DNA of 64,000 nt from Trametopsis cervina (GCA_022385755.1 MU278373.1:1-64000); one strand, 5' to 3'; shown: positions 31,667 to 44,525, numbered from the stretch's first letter. The notes: generated by a model not told the origin, from the letters alone. Numbers and translations: made by a program.

Positions 31667-32887
31667 TAGATTAATCATGTATCTGCTTCTACAGTAATTC
31701 AAATGCCTGTCACGGCAAACGACACGCAGAATTATAACGTTGAGACTGAATAATAGGGTTGAACTCAAGCAGGGGAACTAATTGGTCAAATCAACTACAG
31801 TTACTAAATCCGGAACAACGCGCGCCTAGCCAGCGTGTCTCCTCGCATCCCTCTCGAAATGTCGCCGTGTCTCTACTCTCCATTAATCCCATTCGTCGTG
31901 TCTGCCCTTTCGCACACAGTCTACAAATAACCATCGCATTCATTCGCAGAATGACATGATGTTTACATCGGACGCCGACCGCCACGTTATGCGAAGCTCA
32001 TCCTCGCGTGCGCGGGCACAAAGACTGACAAGTCAGTGTATAGGCTTGGGATTTCCCTCAACTCCGCAGCTCAGGATAGAGACTCGCGAGTTCTGGAAAT
32101 AGGACCAGGAGTCGGTCCGCTGCGCACACATGGACGCCATTACCATGTTGCCGAAGATTGCAGCGATGTTCGAGAGCCGGGGCGTCATCAGATGAGAGCT
32201 TCCCTGGGGTACGAACCGGTTACTAACGTACTAGCTATGGGGACAGGGGGAATGATACAAGGCAGGCAAAGGCAGACTCGCCCTAAGGTCCTCACCTCGC
32301 CTGCGTGTTGAAATCTACACGTCGTCATCAGGGAAGGCACGCAGGATGAATGCGCTTTGGAACAGACGAGGCAACGAGGCGAGTCGTGGCAGCAGGCTCA
32401 TTTCATAACAGCCACCACCTCCCCCCCGCACCCTATCTCACCAACTCCAAGGCTCGCTAGCCACGCACTTATCGCTCTAGAAAACGCAGGTCTCCCATAC
32501 GGACGAGGGCTGCCGCGTACCAGGTCGCGGGGAAGGCTCACAGACTCCGAGAACTTTGTTGCACAGGATGAATACCCACATGATCGTCGTGCGTTCATTC
32601 TGGCACGGACCCGGCCGCCCTATGATATCCATGTACAGATCGGGTGCGGAGAGGTGGCCGTGGCCGGGTACTGTATATGATGAACACGGAGAGCGACAGC
32701 GCCAATCTTCCAGCCAGAAGGGTCCCATTTGAAAGGCCATAATCGCTGGACCGTGTAACCGTTGTGGCCTTCGGGAGCCTTTCCACCTCGTGGCAGTAGC
32801 CAGGGTCGTCCAGCTGCCGCCATATATAAGAAAGGTGCTGCCCTCCGCCTCTCTTGGCATCCCCCCCAACAACACCTTCTAATCCCA
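31667..32887. other. Intergenic; TATA-like box near the 3' end
   Basis: The first ~200 bp match the 3' flank of MFS copy 1, the end of the duplicated unit. The rest holds no supported gene. A 'catatataag' box at 32,820-32,830 lies about 60 bp before the RING gene ATG and is its likely core promoter. Confidence 0.55.
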
Positions 32888-34203
32888 ATGTCCTTGGAGT
32901 GCCCCATCTGTTGGGACTCCCTTCAGTCACGAGCTGTGGTGAGCATTCCTTGCGGTGAGTTGCTCGTCCTCATGCCACGGAGTCGCGCAGCTCATCGATG
33001 ACGACTGGAGGCCACCTTTTCCATGAAACATGCTTGGGTCCGCATGTTCGCCAACGAGTACGGGACAGTGGCGATCTTGCCGCTGAATGCCCGACATGCC
33101 GTACCCCGATTCGACAGCGTGCGTGACCCGCCGTGGCGAGTGCGCTGACATTAACATCGTGTGATCCTCCAGTCACTTCCGATAAACGCAGGAAAATACC
33201 GGCGCAGCTACGTGAATACGCGCATGAAGCTATTCGCAGAGTGTTTATGGAGCCCGCTACGAGCGACGGTGTGGAGAGTCTCAGGGAGATGGACTACCTC
33301 TGGACGAGGCTCGAGCAACTGCAGCATCTTCTGGAACAAAGCAAGACAAAGGAGTCTGCGGCCGAAGACAAGGTTGCAACGTTGACGAAAGATTTGTCGC
33401 AAGCACGCGAGGAGAACAAGAAACTTCAATCGACAGTGACCTCCTTACAGAACCAACAACAACGGCGGCAGCAACGTGAGAAATCGCCGGTGAAGGATGG
33501 AGCTGGTAGCAATGTTGCAGGATTGAGCAGTGTCATGCCCGTCGCTACATCCAGCCTTGAGGAAGAGATGATGGCGTGGATAGCAGAAGTGTGAGTATCT
33601 ACGTATATACTAGGTCTAGAGACAGGGCGACGTTGATATCCTTTATTCTACAGAGACCAAGAGCACAACCCTAGCGCCCCGCCTCAACGGATTCATCCAC
33701 TGCCACAGCCATATACTATGCCACCGATACTCCAAGAGTACGCTCTCTCGCAGGATCTTACATCATACTCACAACCAATGCAACCGATGCAACCAATGCA
33801 ACCGATGCAGCCGATGCAAAATTCGTATCAACAAATGATCCCCATGAACACCGGCCTAGGCATGACTCCGCCTGCACCTCCATTGCCCGCGAACGGAGGC
33901 CCTGTATCAGTCCCTGCTCAAATTTATCATCAGCAGCCACCGCCGCTGCCACCGGTCACACAGGCTTCCAGGACGCGCTCACAAATAGGCTTCACGAGGG
34001 ACAGGAACCTTGCACACCTGCGGCAAATGCAGCTGCACCAGCAGGCGTTACAACAGAGACGCAATCCCATGCTTACGATGCCGATGTCAACGACGTACGC
34101 CAGTTCGTCGCCACTGCCACCACCTCCTCCTCCACCAGTGTACGATCCCTTGGCATCGGGGTTGAACTCCGTTCAGCAGCAGGGAATGGAGGGATGGATG
34201 TAG
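32888..34203 (+). CDS. RING-H2 coiled-coil protein (E3 ligase-like)
   Basis: Four exons. The N-terminal RING is split by an intron (about 32,956-33,006): MSLECPICWDSLQSRAVVSI, then PCGHLFHETC and AECPTCRTPI. The order Cys-Cys-Cys-His-His-Cys-Cys-Cys is that of RING-H2. Residues about 95-170 form a coiled coil (MDYLWTRLEQLQHLLEQ..., LTKDLSQAREENKKLQ). The C-terminal half is disordered, with Gln/Pro/Met runs including five MQP tripeptides and a poly-Pro stretch (PPPPPPP). The layout fits a ubiquitin E3 whose coiled coil picks the partner; target unknown. TRAIP-like and Zip3-like proteins share this layout, but I do not see enough to choose. Confidence 0.8.
33770..33823 (+). repeat. 9-bp coding microsatellite (MQP)
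   Basis: Units of 'atgcaaccg/a' repeat about five times in frame, coding Met-Gln-Pro. It is probably variable between strains. Confidence 0.75.
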
Positions 34204-35019
34204 GTGATTTGTAGAGACTAGAATTTCTACGCGACTGCGCAAACGACACTCCTATGGACTCCCTCAATCAAACTTCACTGTATTTTATCACGGGTCTTCA
34301 GGTACCCCCTCGTCATGCCGGATTCTAGAATCGGAGAAGATAATCACGTACGATCGGCCTGTAACATTGTAGCATAGTATTTCCTCTTATGTACTTGTAC
34401 CAACGCTGTATCCCTCTAATAGCCGTTGTCGCGCACTTCGTGCGTGCATACGCAGGTCATTCAAGAGGCTGCGGCACGAGGTCACTATCAAGAATCAAGG
34501 GCAGAGTTTCGCCCAATAGTCCGACGTCTGCTTACGTGCCGTAGTGCCTAAGACTTATGTCGTCTAACTCGAGTCGCTTGATCTCAAGCGCAAATGTCAA
34601 GGGGTATGTCACAAGACAGAGCTCTTATTGAACGTGAGATAGTCGTTCGAAAGAGGCTGATTACCTTCCTCTTTGTCCATCACACGTGAGAGTCTGTGTG
34701 AAGTGTTACGTGCTCAAGTCGTGCTTTTCCTGGCCCGGCTGTCTCGAAGAATCTGGCCAGGTCACAGATACTTCCGACTCATGTCAATAACCCCATATAT
34801 GAATGAGAATGACGACCCGGAAGAACAGAGATGGGCAACAATGTCCCGGACCCTAGTAGGAATGGCACGTAGCTTTCTATTCCAACATTCCGGAATCTGT
34901 TCGCGCGAAGCCTCCCAAGTAGATCACACGAATAAGGACCCGGCGATGAACATCCAATACATATGTTGCACACTAAGTTTACATGTTCCTTTTCATGACT
35001 AAACGTAAGACCCAAAAAC
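34204..35019. other. Intergenic, nothing recognised
   Basis: About 816 bp, with no gene supported on either strand. It joins the 3' ends of the RING and dioxygenase genes. Confidence 0.5.
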
Positions 35020-36369
35020 TCAAAGACCAAGAGCCTCGCGGCGAGACTTGCTGGTGGGGTCGAAGTACGGCTTCTCACCCTACATGGACCTGTCAGCAAT
35101 CTATATACTAGGGACAGAGGGGAACACGCACCAGAGATACGACACGATCGCCGACACGCCTCTCTTTGCCATAGTCGAACGTGGCGGTGTGGTAGTTCGA
35201 TCGGTTGTCCCAGATGGCGATAGAGTTCTGCCCGTTACGTCAGTCCATGATCTCTCGATAGATTTCCACAGAACAAATGCTCACCTGTTCCCACTTGAAC
35301 CGCACCTGGAGGTCGTGGTTGAGCTGGACAAGGCCGAAGAGGTGCTTGAGGATCGAGTCGGACTCATCCTTGGTAACACCGACGATGCGCTTGGTGAAGT
35401 TGGGGTTGACGAAGACGGACTTCCAGCCGGTGACGGGGTTGGTCCTGACGATTGGGTGGACGGCCTCGAGGTGGGTGCCGACGTTGCCTGGAGAGCCACG
35501 TTCACCATCGCGCAGCTTGTTGCCGAGTGACTTGGCGATGTGGTGGAAGAAGCGCGCCTCGTGCACGGCCTCGAGGGTCTCGAGGTACTTGGCGAAGGAG
35601 GGGGAGAGACGATCGTAGACTTCGTAGCCACTGGAGACCTCGTCAACAAGAGGCTCCGCATTGAGGAGAAAGGTGACTCACGATGCCCAGAGAGTGTCCC
35701 CACCGGTCACCTGTCCGTTGATAGAGGGGAGGGTGTGGATCTTGAGGATAGCATAGTCGGAGGGAATGGGCTCGAAGGTGATGTCAGCGTGCCAGTTTGA
35801 GCTGCATTGGTGGTCAGAAAAAGAGTGATGTGATGTCAAGGGTGACGGGTGACTCACGCAGAGAGAGTGGATCGGTCGGACGTGTATTCGCGGTTCCTGT
35901 CTGATGAGATGATGCTGACTTCGTCGCCAAGCTCAGATGTCTCCTCAGTGATAGGGTGGACGTGCAGCTTCGACGACTCGGGCTTGCCGGTGAGCTCGCC
36001 GAGCTTGGTGCCCAAAACCTTCTGCTCATCAATAGTAAGGCTTTGGTCGCGGAAGAAGACGACACCACGCTGAGAGACTGTTTGTCGATCAGTACAAAGA
36101 ACATGATCAGCACAGGAGGACTTACCGAGGATGGCAAGATCACGGATCAGCTCGTCAGCGTTGGGTGCCTTGAGCAGCTCGGCGATCTGAACGCCACGAG
36201 CAAACTCAGTACCGATGAGGGGGGTCGCATCGGCCTTTTCGAACTTGTCCAACGAGTTGCCGAGCTTGAGGGGAGCAGGCGCGCCCGTGAGCGTGAGCGT
36301 GGCGAGCTTCTGCTCGAGCTGCTCCGTCTCGGGGAATACAAGCTGGGTGCGAGTGGCGATCTTAGACAT
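35020..36369 (-). CDS. TauD/TfdA-type Fe(II)/2-oxoglutarate dioxygenase
   Basis: Non-haem iron enzyme of the family that includes taurine and sulfonate dioxygenases (yeast Jlp1). It would hydroxylate a substrate such as a sulfonate or sulfate ester with 2-oxoglutarate and O2. The joined exons give about 385 residues. The iron ligands are visible: HxD in NWHADITFEP and the distal His in NRSNYHTATFDYG, followed by the 2-oxoglutarate-binding Arg in GKERR. RGVVFFRDQSLT is the usual early motif. The protein ends FDPTSKSRREALGL, with the stop at 35,020. MSKIATRTQ (36,369) is chosen because the upstream Met adds a poor 9-residue tail. The substrate cannot be read from sequence. The last intron (about 35,045-35,110) and others join in frame. 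Confidence 0.88.
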
Positions 36370-36966
36370 GACTGGATGAAAGGTGTCCTTGTTCACTCAC
36401 AGGGCTCGCATTTGGACTTAATATACCTTCTCGACACTAGACTTGCGATGGCGCAAGATGGACTGTGTACAGGCGGTCAATGGTGCCAGAGATTAACGCT
36501 AATGCATAGACTATCTCACCTGAAGCACGACAGCCAATGGGTTTGCAGTGAATCCATTGTACAGTCCTGTCGCCTCCTTTTCGAATGCGCCTGGAGATAC
36601 ATCTGAGCAATGACGCGATAGCACGCGAGTTTCGCAGGCCTGCTAGGCGTTCTTTCCTTAGTTCTTTATCGTCGGCATGATAATGCAATACAAACGATAT
36701 AGGCACACCTGAGCGAGCTTAACCGCTTGAGTGAGAGGCTGACTCACGACGGCTGAGTTTTCGGGACGCTCTTCAGGCTTGACTGCATCGTGGCTCTGCG
36801 TGAAAGTCGATGATGGCAGTTTACGCGTTATTGATGGCTCACGCGCAATTCACGTGACTGACACGCTCCACGTGATTTATATGACGTTGGTGGCACAAGT
36901 GCATGCCAGTGACCGTGCATCGTTCCAACTTCACCTTTACCGCGAGGATTGTAGTGTGCCTTCAAC
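36370..36966. promoter_or_regulatory. Divergent promoter region
   Basis: About 600 bp between the start codons of the dioxygenase (minus) and the SigF-type gene (plus). Contains palindromic 'cacgtgac/tcacgtg' type E-box-like sites near 36,851 and 36,870. No gene seen. Confidence 0.45.
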
Positions 36967-37787
36967 ATGCAGAACCCAGAGAAAGAAATAGCGGAGGTTG
37001 TTAGTCTCGTAACAGCTGCAATAAATCCTGAAGTTCAACAAGCCTCGGTGTTGCGGTAAGCACCTTCGTTCACTACGCGGTTTGTGCAACTTGTAGAAGC
37101 GATTCTGCGCGCAGGTACTACGCCCCGGATGCTAGCTTCAGACATCCACTTTGCACTGTTCCCTCTGCACCCAACTCTCGAGACAAGATTCTTGGCATCC
37201 TACAGTGAGTGAGTGACCAGCTATTTATTACCATATGTATATCCTCCACCCGCACAGATGGTATCGCGTTATGTCTCCTGTTCTGAAGATCGAAGCGGAC
37301 CAAGTGACCTACGACGAAGGGAAGAAGCAATTGTTCATCGACGCCGTTCAAGAATTCCACATACGGTGGTCCCCTCTACGCGCCGCACCCGCTCGGTAAA
37401 CTGCGCCATTCTTAAGGAAGCTCTCACGTACTCACTAATACCGATCGAAGGCTCATAGTACATCTCACCCTCCGCCCAAGTGACGAGGACCCTAATTTAT
37501 TTGTGATCGCACAACATGAAGATTTCTACCATCCAGAAGATTTAGCCGCACTGGTCGTTCCCCCTTTGATCCCTCTTGTTCGACTACTACTCAGGTTTGG
37601 CACCTTGGCTAGTGTCGTCAATGCGCGCGTGTTTGGACTCCTAGGTGAGTATGAATATATTACCTTCCGTTGTCTGCAATCGTCGAACCACCGTAACCCC
37701 ATAGGATATTGGGCACCTGCGATAGAGCCGGAAAGTCCTACCCCGTCCGATGGCGTATCCCCAGTCGAGCGGCCGAAGGCAGAATAA
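36967..37787 (+). CDS. SigF-type NTF2-like protein
   Basis: Five short exons give about 200 residues: MQNPEKEIAEVVSLVTAA, then RYYAPDASFRHPLC, WYRVMSPVLKIEADQVTYDE, VHLTLRPSDEDPNLFVIAQH and EDFYHPEDLAALVVPPLIP. This is the cone-shaped NTF2-like layout seen in basidiomycete proteins named SigF-like NTF2 domain proteins. The interior pocket may bind a small ligand. The C-terminal part has a hydrophobic stretch (PPLIPLVRLLLRFGTLASVV) that could lie in a membrane surface. Function is not known. Four introns join in frame. Confidence 0.75.
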
Positions 37788-37850
37788 GGCCAATCTGAAG
37801 TGTATACGCCGACCTCGGATTGCGAAGAGTGTAAGTGAGCGTTACTGGCT

Positions 37851-38126
37851 GTGCTCCAGAGTTCTGATGGAGACGTGCTGTATTTTATACCGTACGCTGT
37901 TAATTCTCAGTATCGAACTGTATTATATATCTGCAAAACAAACGGAATGCTGGCGGGCCGCGATGTGGAGGAAATACGAAAAGGTCATTCAGATGTTGAA
38001 CTTCATGTGAGGAGAGATGCGTACCTCGATGGGACATCTCTTCGTGCGCTATACATGGGTTGCATTGCGAGACACGAAAGGCGTGTGTCACATTGTGACA
38101 GGTCGCGTTTCATGGAAATACCGTGA
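37851..38126 (+). CDS. Possible small coding exon, unknown
   Basis: A 91-codon frame just after the SigF-type gene, preceded by an acceptor-like 'gctgtgctccag'. It has a regular hydrophobic/charged pattern (YFIPYAVNSQYRTVLYIC, RDAYLDGTSLRALYMGCIA). No homology recognised, no clear start context. It may be a real small gene, part of a longer 3' transcript, or chance. Confidence 0.25.
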   Translation: MLQSSDGDVLYFIPYAVNSQYRTVLYICKTNGMLAGRDVEEIRKGHSDVELHVRRDAYLDGTSLRALYMGCIARHERRVSHCDRSRFMEIP

Positions 38127-38216
38127 CGCAGCTGTTCTTCGTTGCTAACCTTATTGCATGACCTGGCAGCCGATCATTATACACACGCGAAAGACTGCTT
38201 CATAGCATACATCAAA

Positions 38217-40395
38217 ATGCAAGTCAAGCAGTGCGCTGGTCAGTCGGCTGGTGTGTGTTTCTCGAGACTGCGGTGAATTCGGTGATGAGCTGACCTTATT
38301 CACAGTGGATCGAGGTCTCCGAGCAAAGGTACGCCGCGCACAGTTGCTGTCGTGTGCTCACATAGTACCGACGTATACTCTATGAACTAGACAGTATCGT
38401 ATCCTAAAACCACGTTGTTACACTTACCAGATGAAATTCTGACGGAAATATGCGAGTTGCTGTATTACAGTGAAGAAAGAACTCGCGGGACACTGAACTA
38501 CTATTTTGGTTCCCTCAAGACCCTTCCTCGTGTTCATTACCGGTTGAAAGCTATTGTGGACCGAATACTATTCAGAGATCTCAACTGCTACTCTTTCGAA
38601 GAGTATGACACCGCTATGCATCGGTTTCAGAAGGGCGGGAAACATGAGGGCATGGCACGTCTAGTTAGGTGCGTGTTACTAGCATTGAACGTATGCCACG
38701 GTTGACATTATCTTCTTCGTGGCTACAATGGTCCAGACGTATGTGTGTTCAGTCTTTTAATCCGTCACAGAAATTATTTCAGGTCATCCGTCATGAAGGC
38801 TTCCCCTTTTCTGGTCTCGTAGAGTTCCGGTGGACGCAGGATGTCTGTACAAACAGTACAATTGATCACCTGGCTTTCTGTCCGAACTTGGAGACTCTGA
38901 TGCTTGTATGGGAGGAAAGTGCCGAGTGGCCGCGGTTGGATCTCCTGCCCAAGTTGCGGACCGTCAGATTGGCCCTGAAGTATGCGATTAATGGTGAAGA
39001 AGCACGAAAGCCCCCGCATGAAGATTCGAGTCCTCCCTTCATTTATCCCTCAATAACCACTCTTGCAGTCCATCACTATCGGGTTCTACCATCAGCGTTC
39101 ATAACCACCCATCTACTACCCCGCCGGTTCCCCAGTCTCCAGGTGCTCACCCTGACAGGCGGAGAATTGGGTCCCGATGAGCTTTTTCATTTCATTCATT
39201 GCCACCCGACGCTGCTCGAAGTCAACATCGCAAACGCACTTTCTATGGAGGTCCGTCCAGAAGCACTTTTGAAACTAATCGACGGCACTGGCACTTGGAA
39301 GCACACCGGGGATGCACAACACACCGGAGTACCTATATGCCAGATTACCCCTGAGGAGTACAACTCGCTTGCGCCGTATCCGGAGGATTTGGTTTGGACG
39401 CCACCTGGAGACGGCATTGTCGTATGCGATGACTTCGCATTCACTCGTACCCCGTTGTCTCTCAGTGCCACCGAGTGGCAGCTTCCGACAGGCTCACCCG
39501 ATCCTCGCTACGCTTGTAGTGCCCTTGCAATGAAGAATTTGACTGTGGACATGCATTCTGAAATGAGTGAGAAATGTACAGTCACCGAGTTCCTGTTAAA
39601 GCTCCCAGAGCGCGTTCCCATGCTCGAAGAACTCCGTGTTTCCACATCTATAGAAAGCGACATAGGAGAAGAATTTGTTCCCTGGATGGTCAGCTATATC
39701 CACAGCACTCTACATTTGATTTCACAGACTGATACTGGCTCCTGCAGGCTCTCATAGCGCGCATGGCCTCCGATTTTAAACACCTGAAAAGGCTGGCCAT
39801 CTACCCTATTAGCCATAACGGGCATGTATGGGGCTATCCTGACGGAATATTGGGCGCATACGAGCCAAATGAAGACCGCCACGTCAAGTACTTGGACGGC
39901 GTTGATTCGCCGTATGCGCTGCGCTGGGGCGAATCTGCGGTCACTCTGGATAGCATGCGCAAACCACCTCCGACGTTGCCCTCCCCAGAAGAATTTGAGG
40001 AATTGTTGGTCGCCATCCGAAATACGCTGCATCTCGAGAATGACGCAAAACTGTACGAGTACGATGACAGTCTGCTCATGCGGGCCTGGGAGGCTCGTCA
40101 TGGACGGCACGTCACGCACTATATAGTACGCAACATTGCCGAGCAATGCCCGTCTTGGGAGCGGTTTGAATGGCATTTGTTGAACAGCAGTGCTCGTTCC
40201 GGTGCACATAGAGGGGTGCGATGGCTCTGGAAGATTGAAAGAGACACCAGACGACGGCCACGCCTTCAACCCGGAGAGCTGTTGTGGACAGGATGTGCTC
40301 AGGGAGACCCGCCAATGTTTCATATGCTTCTTGGGAGTGAATTAGAGAGGGCATTGAAGGACGGGCGATCTGCCATGACCTTTTTGACCTTTTAG
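38217..40395 (+). CDS. F-box protein
   Basis: About 660 residues. A short first exon (MQVKQCA) and second exon (VDRGLRAK) lead into the F-box TTLLHLPDEILTEICELL at about residues 20-60. The intron at 38,667-38,736 joins LVR to RMCVQSF, and that at about 39,688-39,747 joins PWM to ALIARMASDF. The middle shows leucine-rich repeat-like stretches (HLAFCPNLETLMLVWEES, LLPKLRTVRLALK, FPSLQVLTLTGGELGPDELF). It would be a substrate receptor of an SCF ubiquitin ligase through Skp1. Such genes are expanded and fast-evolving in Agaricomycetes. No partner can be named. The first two small exons are the least certain part. Confidence 0.8.
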
Positions 40396-40697
40396 AATTC
40401 TTGTGAGCTCTCTTGACATTATGTCATATATTCGAGCTGTACAGTGATACCAAAAGAAATTGTTACTTCGCGGCATGTGTTTTATGATACGAAGTGAAGT
40501 ATCTGAGATTATATCTAATATATGGCTCCCCTGCAACTGTCAAGTTCGAGTGTGCTGTTCAAGTTCAAGGATGGCGCGCAATGCTATATCTGAAGGGCAC
40601 CCTGATGGCGCGCCACGCGGAGTTCGAACGGTGGGTCAGTATGATCTAGGACTCTCGAGGCGAGACACAGCTATAAGATCCCACTCTTCGTTATGAC
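40396..40697. other. Intergenic, nothing recognised
   Basis: 302 bp between the F-box and YPP1-like genes; promoter expected. No motif stood out. Confidence 0.45.
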
Positions 40698-43600
40698 ATG
40701 GCGAACACGAAAGACAAACATTACTGGGGCCAGCTGCGAGCTGCGCTGACCGCTGGCAGCTGGGACGTAGCCTTTCCAGCAAAAGTGCCGAAGGGGACAC
40801 AACTATCGTGGTCAGAATTACTTCGCAAGTTTAATAAACATTGCCCAGGCTATGCAGACGTCGCCGAGCTAGCATCTCAGACCCAAGCACTTGCACTACT
40901 CCTGCAAACACAGGACGAGGATCAGCCGTCGGAGGGCTTGCTGGCGGTAGGCGATGAGTGCACGTTACCTCAGGAACGAGTGGAGGAGGCTTCAGCTGGA
41001 TATGCAACACTGAAGAGTCTGCGGCACGCAGATAAAGATGTACGTCGTTGGCTATTGTTGTATATAGCAGCTGACATACCCTTTCAAGCCCGTTCAACTG
41101 GCTATCGCGTATTACGCTTTCGCACTAGGGCGACCTTCAGAATGCTTGGAAATCCTGAGCGGTATCAAGGAGCTCACTGACGTCTCCACACGCGTGCTCT
41201 CCTACAACACTATGGCGAAAGACAATGCCTCGCTTACCACATCTGATAACGGGACACACGGGTCAAGCTCTCGAACGGGCAGTGTCATATCATCATGGGG
41301 AGCCGCAGGCACGACCGCGGAGGTTGCAGACGGAAGGACATGGGGCATGATAGAGGCAATACGGAGTGTCACACTTCAAGGTGTGTTGAACGTAGTATCC
41401 GGCACGCGATTGCTTACATCGATCAGGGATGGCACATGAAAGATTGTCTCCGCATGACCTGGAGCAAGCATTGGCTGTCTACATGACCGTAGTACCACTG
41501 ATAACTGCAGTAGTAGGCGAACTACAAAACGCGTTCAGCACGCCAGGATCTGCGCAAGCAACGCCATTCTCCAGATACTGTGAACTATGGAGGTGGTGTG
41601 AACGCGCACTACGAAGAGCGATCATCCTTTCTGCCCAGCTAAGACATGTGGACGATGAAGGCGACCAAGAACAGTCAATGTGGAGGCTGTTCGACTTGTA
41701 CCGCGCCTGCAGTGCTCACTGGCCGCTGACGTTCAGGCCTCGACTGCGGTCTACGTTGACCGCTCTACAGTTACGCGCTTTCGTGCTGAGAGCGCGCACG
41801 TTACAGCCAGAAGTACTGAAAACGAAGGCTCCTCGATGGATTAGCTCTGCACGCTCAACGTTACAAGAGGGACGGTCACTGCTGGGCGTTTGCACGCGGT
41901 TCCCTCGAGCAGGAGAGCGCAACACGCGAGTGGAAGATTTTGTTGATCTTTCGGTTGCTGTTTGGGAAGCTGATGGTGCGACAGGCGAACAGGCAAGTTG
42001 GGTTATCGACGTCAGTGTCTTCTCTGTATCCAGTGTCATACATATTGTTGAATTCAATGTGTTCAGCTTATGTGGTGGGCAACGCGCCTTACGTTCAATT
42101 CATTTCGAATATACCGTCATATGGCGCGCTTGTTTTCTGCGTGTGGGGACCTCGACCTTGCGAGGAGAACACTGCGATTGTATATCCAGGTGGTCAGTAA
42201 AGCTCGTCAAGCCGGACTCTCAGGCACCGGCAAAGACAACATCGAAAGTACGGGCGCTGAGTCCGACTCTGATTTTGACTCGGACAAGCAATGGGTGCAG
42301 ACACTAGTGCTGGGTTCCAGGATGCTCTGCCGAATGGCACTTGAAGAGGTGGACTACGGGAAATCGGTCGCGCTTGCGAAAGAAGCTGGGGAAACGCTGG
42401 AGCAGGCGAAAACACGACTCCCTACAGAAGACAAGGAGCTTCAGGCAAGCGTGTATCTGGCCGAGGGTGTATGGCACTCGGTGGCTGCGTCTGTTGGTGT
42501 GTTCATAGAATCTTCGCCTTCGATCGTGTCTGACATCATCCTCAGAGCAGTCACCCCGCACCCGACCAGGACGGTTAGCCCAATGCATCGAATGCATAAC
42601 AACTGCGGTCTCGCTGTTCGCGACTGCGTCTAGCCACCACCATCTCGCGCTAGCTCTTTCTAGACCCGGCCCATCCAGGAATATTGAGGACGCCATTGCG
42701 AACGCACGCTTGGCCGTAGAACTTGATTCAAACGAATCACGGCATTGGCATCTTCTCGGGCTTCTGCTTGCAGCGACAGGCGAGTGGAAAGCGGCGAAGG
42801 GCGTACTCGAGATCGGAATTGGACTTGCTGAGACTGATCTTACGGAAAATGACGACGCCGTCGACGCTAACAGCCCGAACGGAGCGGCCAATGGGACAGA
42901 GGGGCTTAACATTCGGGACTTCGCCCAGTCTCGAGGGGCCTCTCCTGAGGCTGGGGCCGATACTCCCACAGTAAATGGTATCCTCGCACCTCAAACTATC
43001 ATACCCCGTGATGCTGCCCAACTTCCGCCCTCGTTTACACTGTTACAACCCATAGGTGATCGTCCCAAGCCTACCCATCAGGAGCGGTTTGAACAGGCGC
43101 TGCAGATGCGCATGACACAGTTAGCTCTGACCGAACATGTTGAAGGAGTCGAAAACGTCAGCGAGAAATGGTTGGATGTTTTTGCGTGGTTCCGAGAAAA
43201 ACGGCCCGCGAGTTTGGACGACAGTAAGTGCAGAGTACACATTGAATATACATGCCACCGACCAGGTGAACCATGCTAACTGCTCTTTTTTTTAATAGGA
43301 CGACAGTCAATCGACGGGCGGAGGACCTCACAAGATACCCGGCCGGCTGACGCCAGTTCAATACGGACACAGATACCACGGATATCCATCGACCAGCCGA
43401 GACCGAGCCATTCGATTAATGAAGAGGCCTCTGAGGGCCATTCTACTCTGCCTATCCCGATTCCTATTACTATTACCCCTGCCAGCCCTGGTATAGATAT
43501 AGACGAGCATAACGCGGCGGGACACAGTCCAATGTCGGCCCATGAATACGGCGAGAAACGCTCCGGCTCTTTGGATGAGAAGGACAGGGATACATCTCGA

Positions 43601-44525
43601 GGCAAGAAGGTCCGCGACGTGCTGAAAAGTGGCGTGCACAAAGGTCATACGAGAATGGTCACCATTTCCAAGAAGATCGGACATGGTGTTGGCAGGTCCG
43701 CAAGCATGAACTTGAAACGAACGAATTCCGCTCCAGGTAATATACCCTTCAACCTGAAGGCGTTATGATAGTTGATACGCAGATTCCAGACTTCCACTCT
43801 GTTTTAAGTCATACTACCTTCCAGGCGTCCTCCATCCATCTACGGCAATACCAAAGCATTCACGCCTCTCAGCAGGATCTTGGCTTGTTGGAGGTACCGC
43901 CACCTCCTCGACCCTCTACCCCCGACCCAACTATCAAGCATCGTGCCAATTCACGAACAACCAAGGACGCTAGGCTCCTAAGTGATCTGTGGCTGATGTC
44001 TGCCGCGATATTCCGGAGACAAGGCAAGATCGAGCAAGTACGCGGTGCCATTCAAGAAGCGGAAGTCAGGGACGAAGAGAATCCCAACGTCTGGGTGCAG
44101 GTACGTGGGCATGTCCTTCCACTTCGATCATAACGATGTTGACAGGTTCAAAGCTCGGATTATATCATGTAGCCATGAACGACAACTACCGTGCAGCGGA
44201 AGCGTTCCGCAAAGCGCTCTTCATCCGACCAGACGACGTCTCAGCTACCGTCTATCTGTGCCGGATTTATCTCACGCCGGAGGTGTCGAACAACCTAGAG
44301 AAGACGGACGTGGACGAGCAGAGTATCGACCTTGCCGCTGGCCTGCTGTCGGACCTTACTCGCGGTGGGGGCTGGGACGTGCCGGAAGCGTGGTATTATC
44401 TCGCCAAAGCATATAAGTTACAGGGACGAGGCGATCGGGAACGGGAATGCCTGAACTTTGCTCTTACACTCTCCCAAGGGAGAGGGGTTCGTGACATCAC
44501 AGCGGCAGTTGGGTGGTGTCTATAG
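40698..44525 (+). CDS. YPP1/TTC7-like TPR protein
   Basis: Scaffold that, with Efr3, holds the phosphatidylinositol 4-kinase Stt4 at the plasma membrane (inferred from family). About 1,050-1,100 residues in some ten exons. TPR-like pairs are seen throughout: PVQLAIAYYAFALGRPSECLEIL near the N-terminus, RIYRHMARLFSACGDLDLARRTL, HLALALSRPG...IANARLAVELDSNE with WHLLGLLLAATGEWKAAKGVL, WLMSAAIFRRQGKIEQVRGA, and GLYHVAMNDNYRAAEAFRKALFIRPDD. A disordered Ser/Pro/Arg-rich insert (about 43,300-43,780) sits between TPR blocks, as is common in fungal members. The protein ends GVRDITAAVGWCL. A second long disordered region holds DSDFDSD. Strong support from the order of TPR blocks and the ending. Confidence 0.85.

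Noticed and set aside
35281..35703. 140-codon Ser/Pro/Thr-rich minus frame
   Set aside because: Same strand as the dioxygenase but in another frame; composition is an artefact of its codon use.
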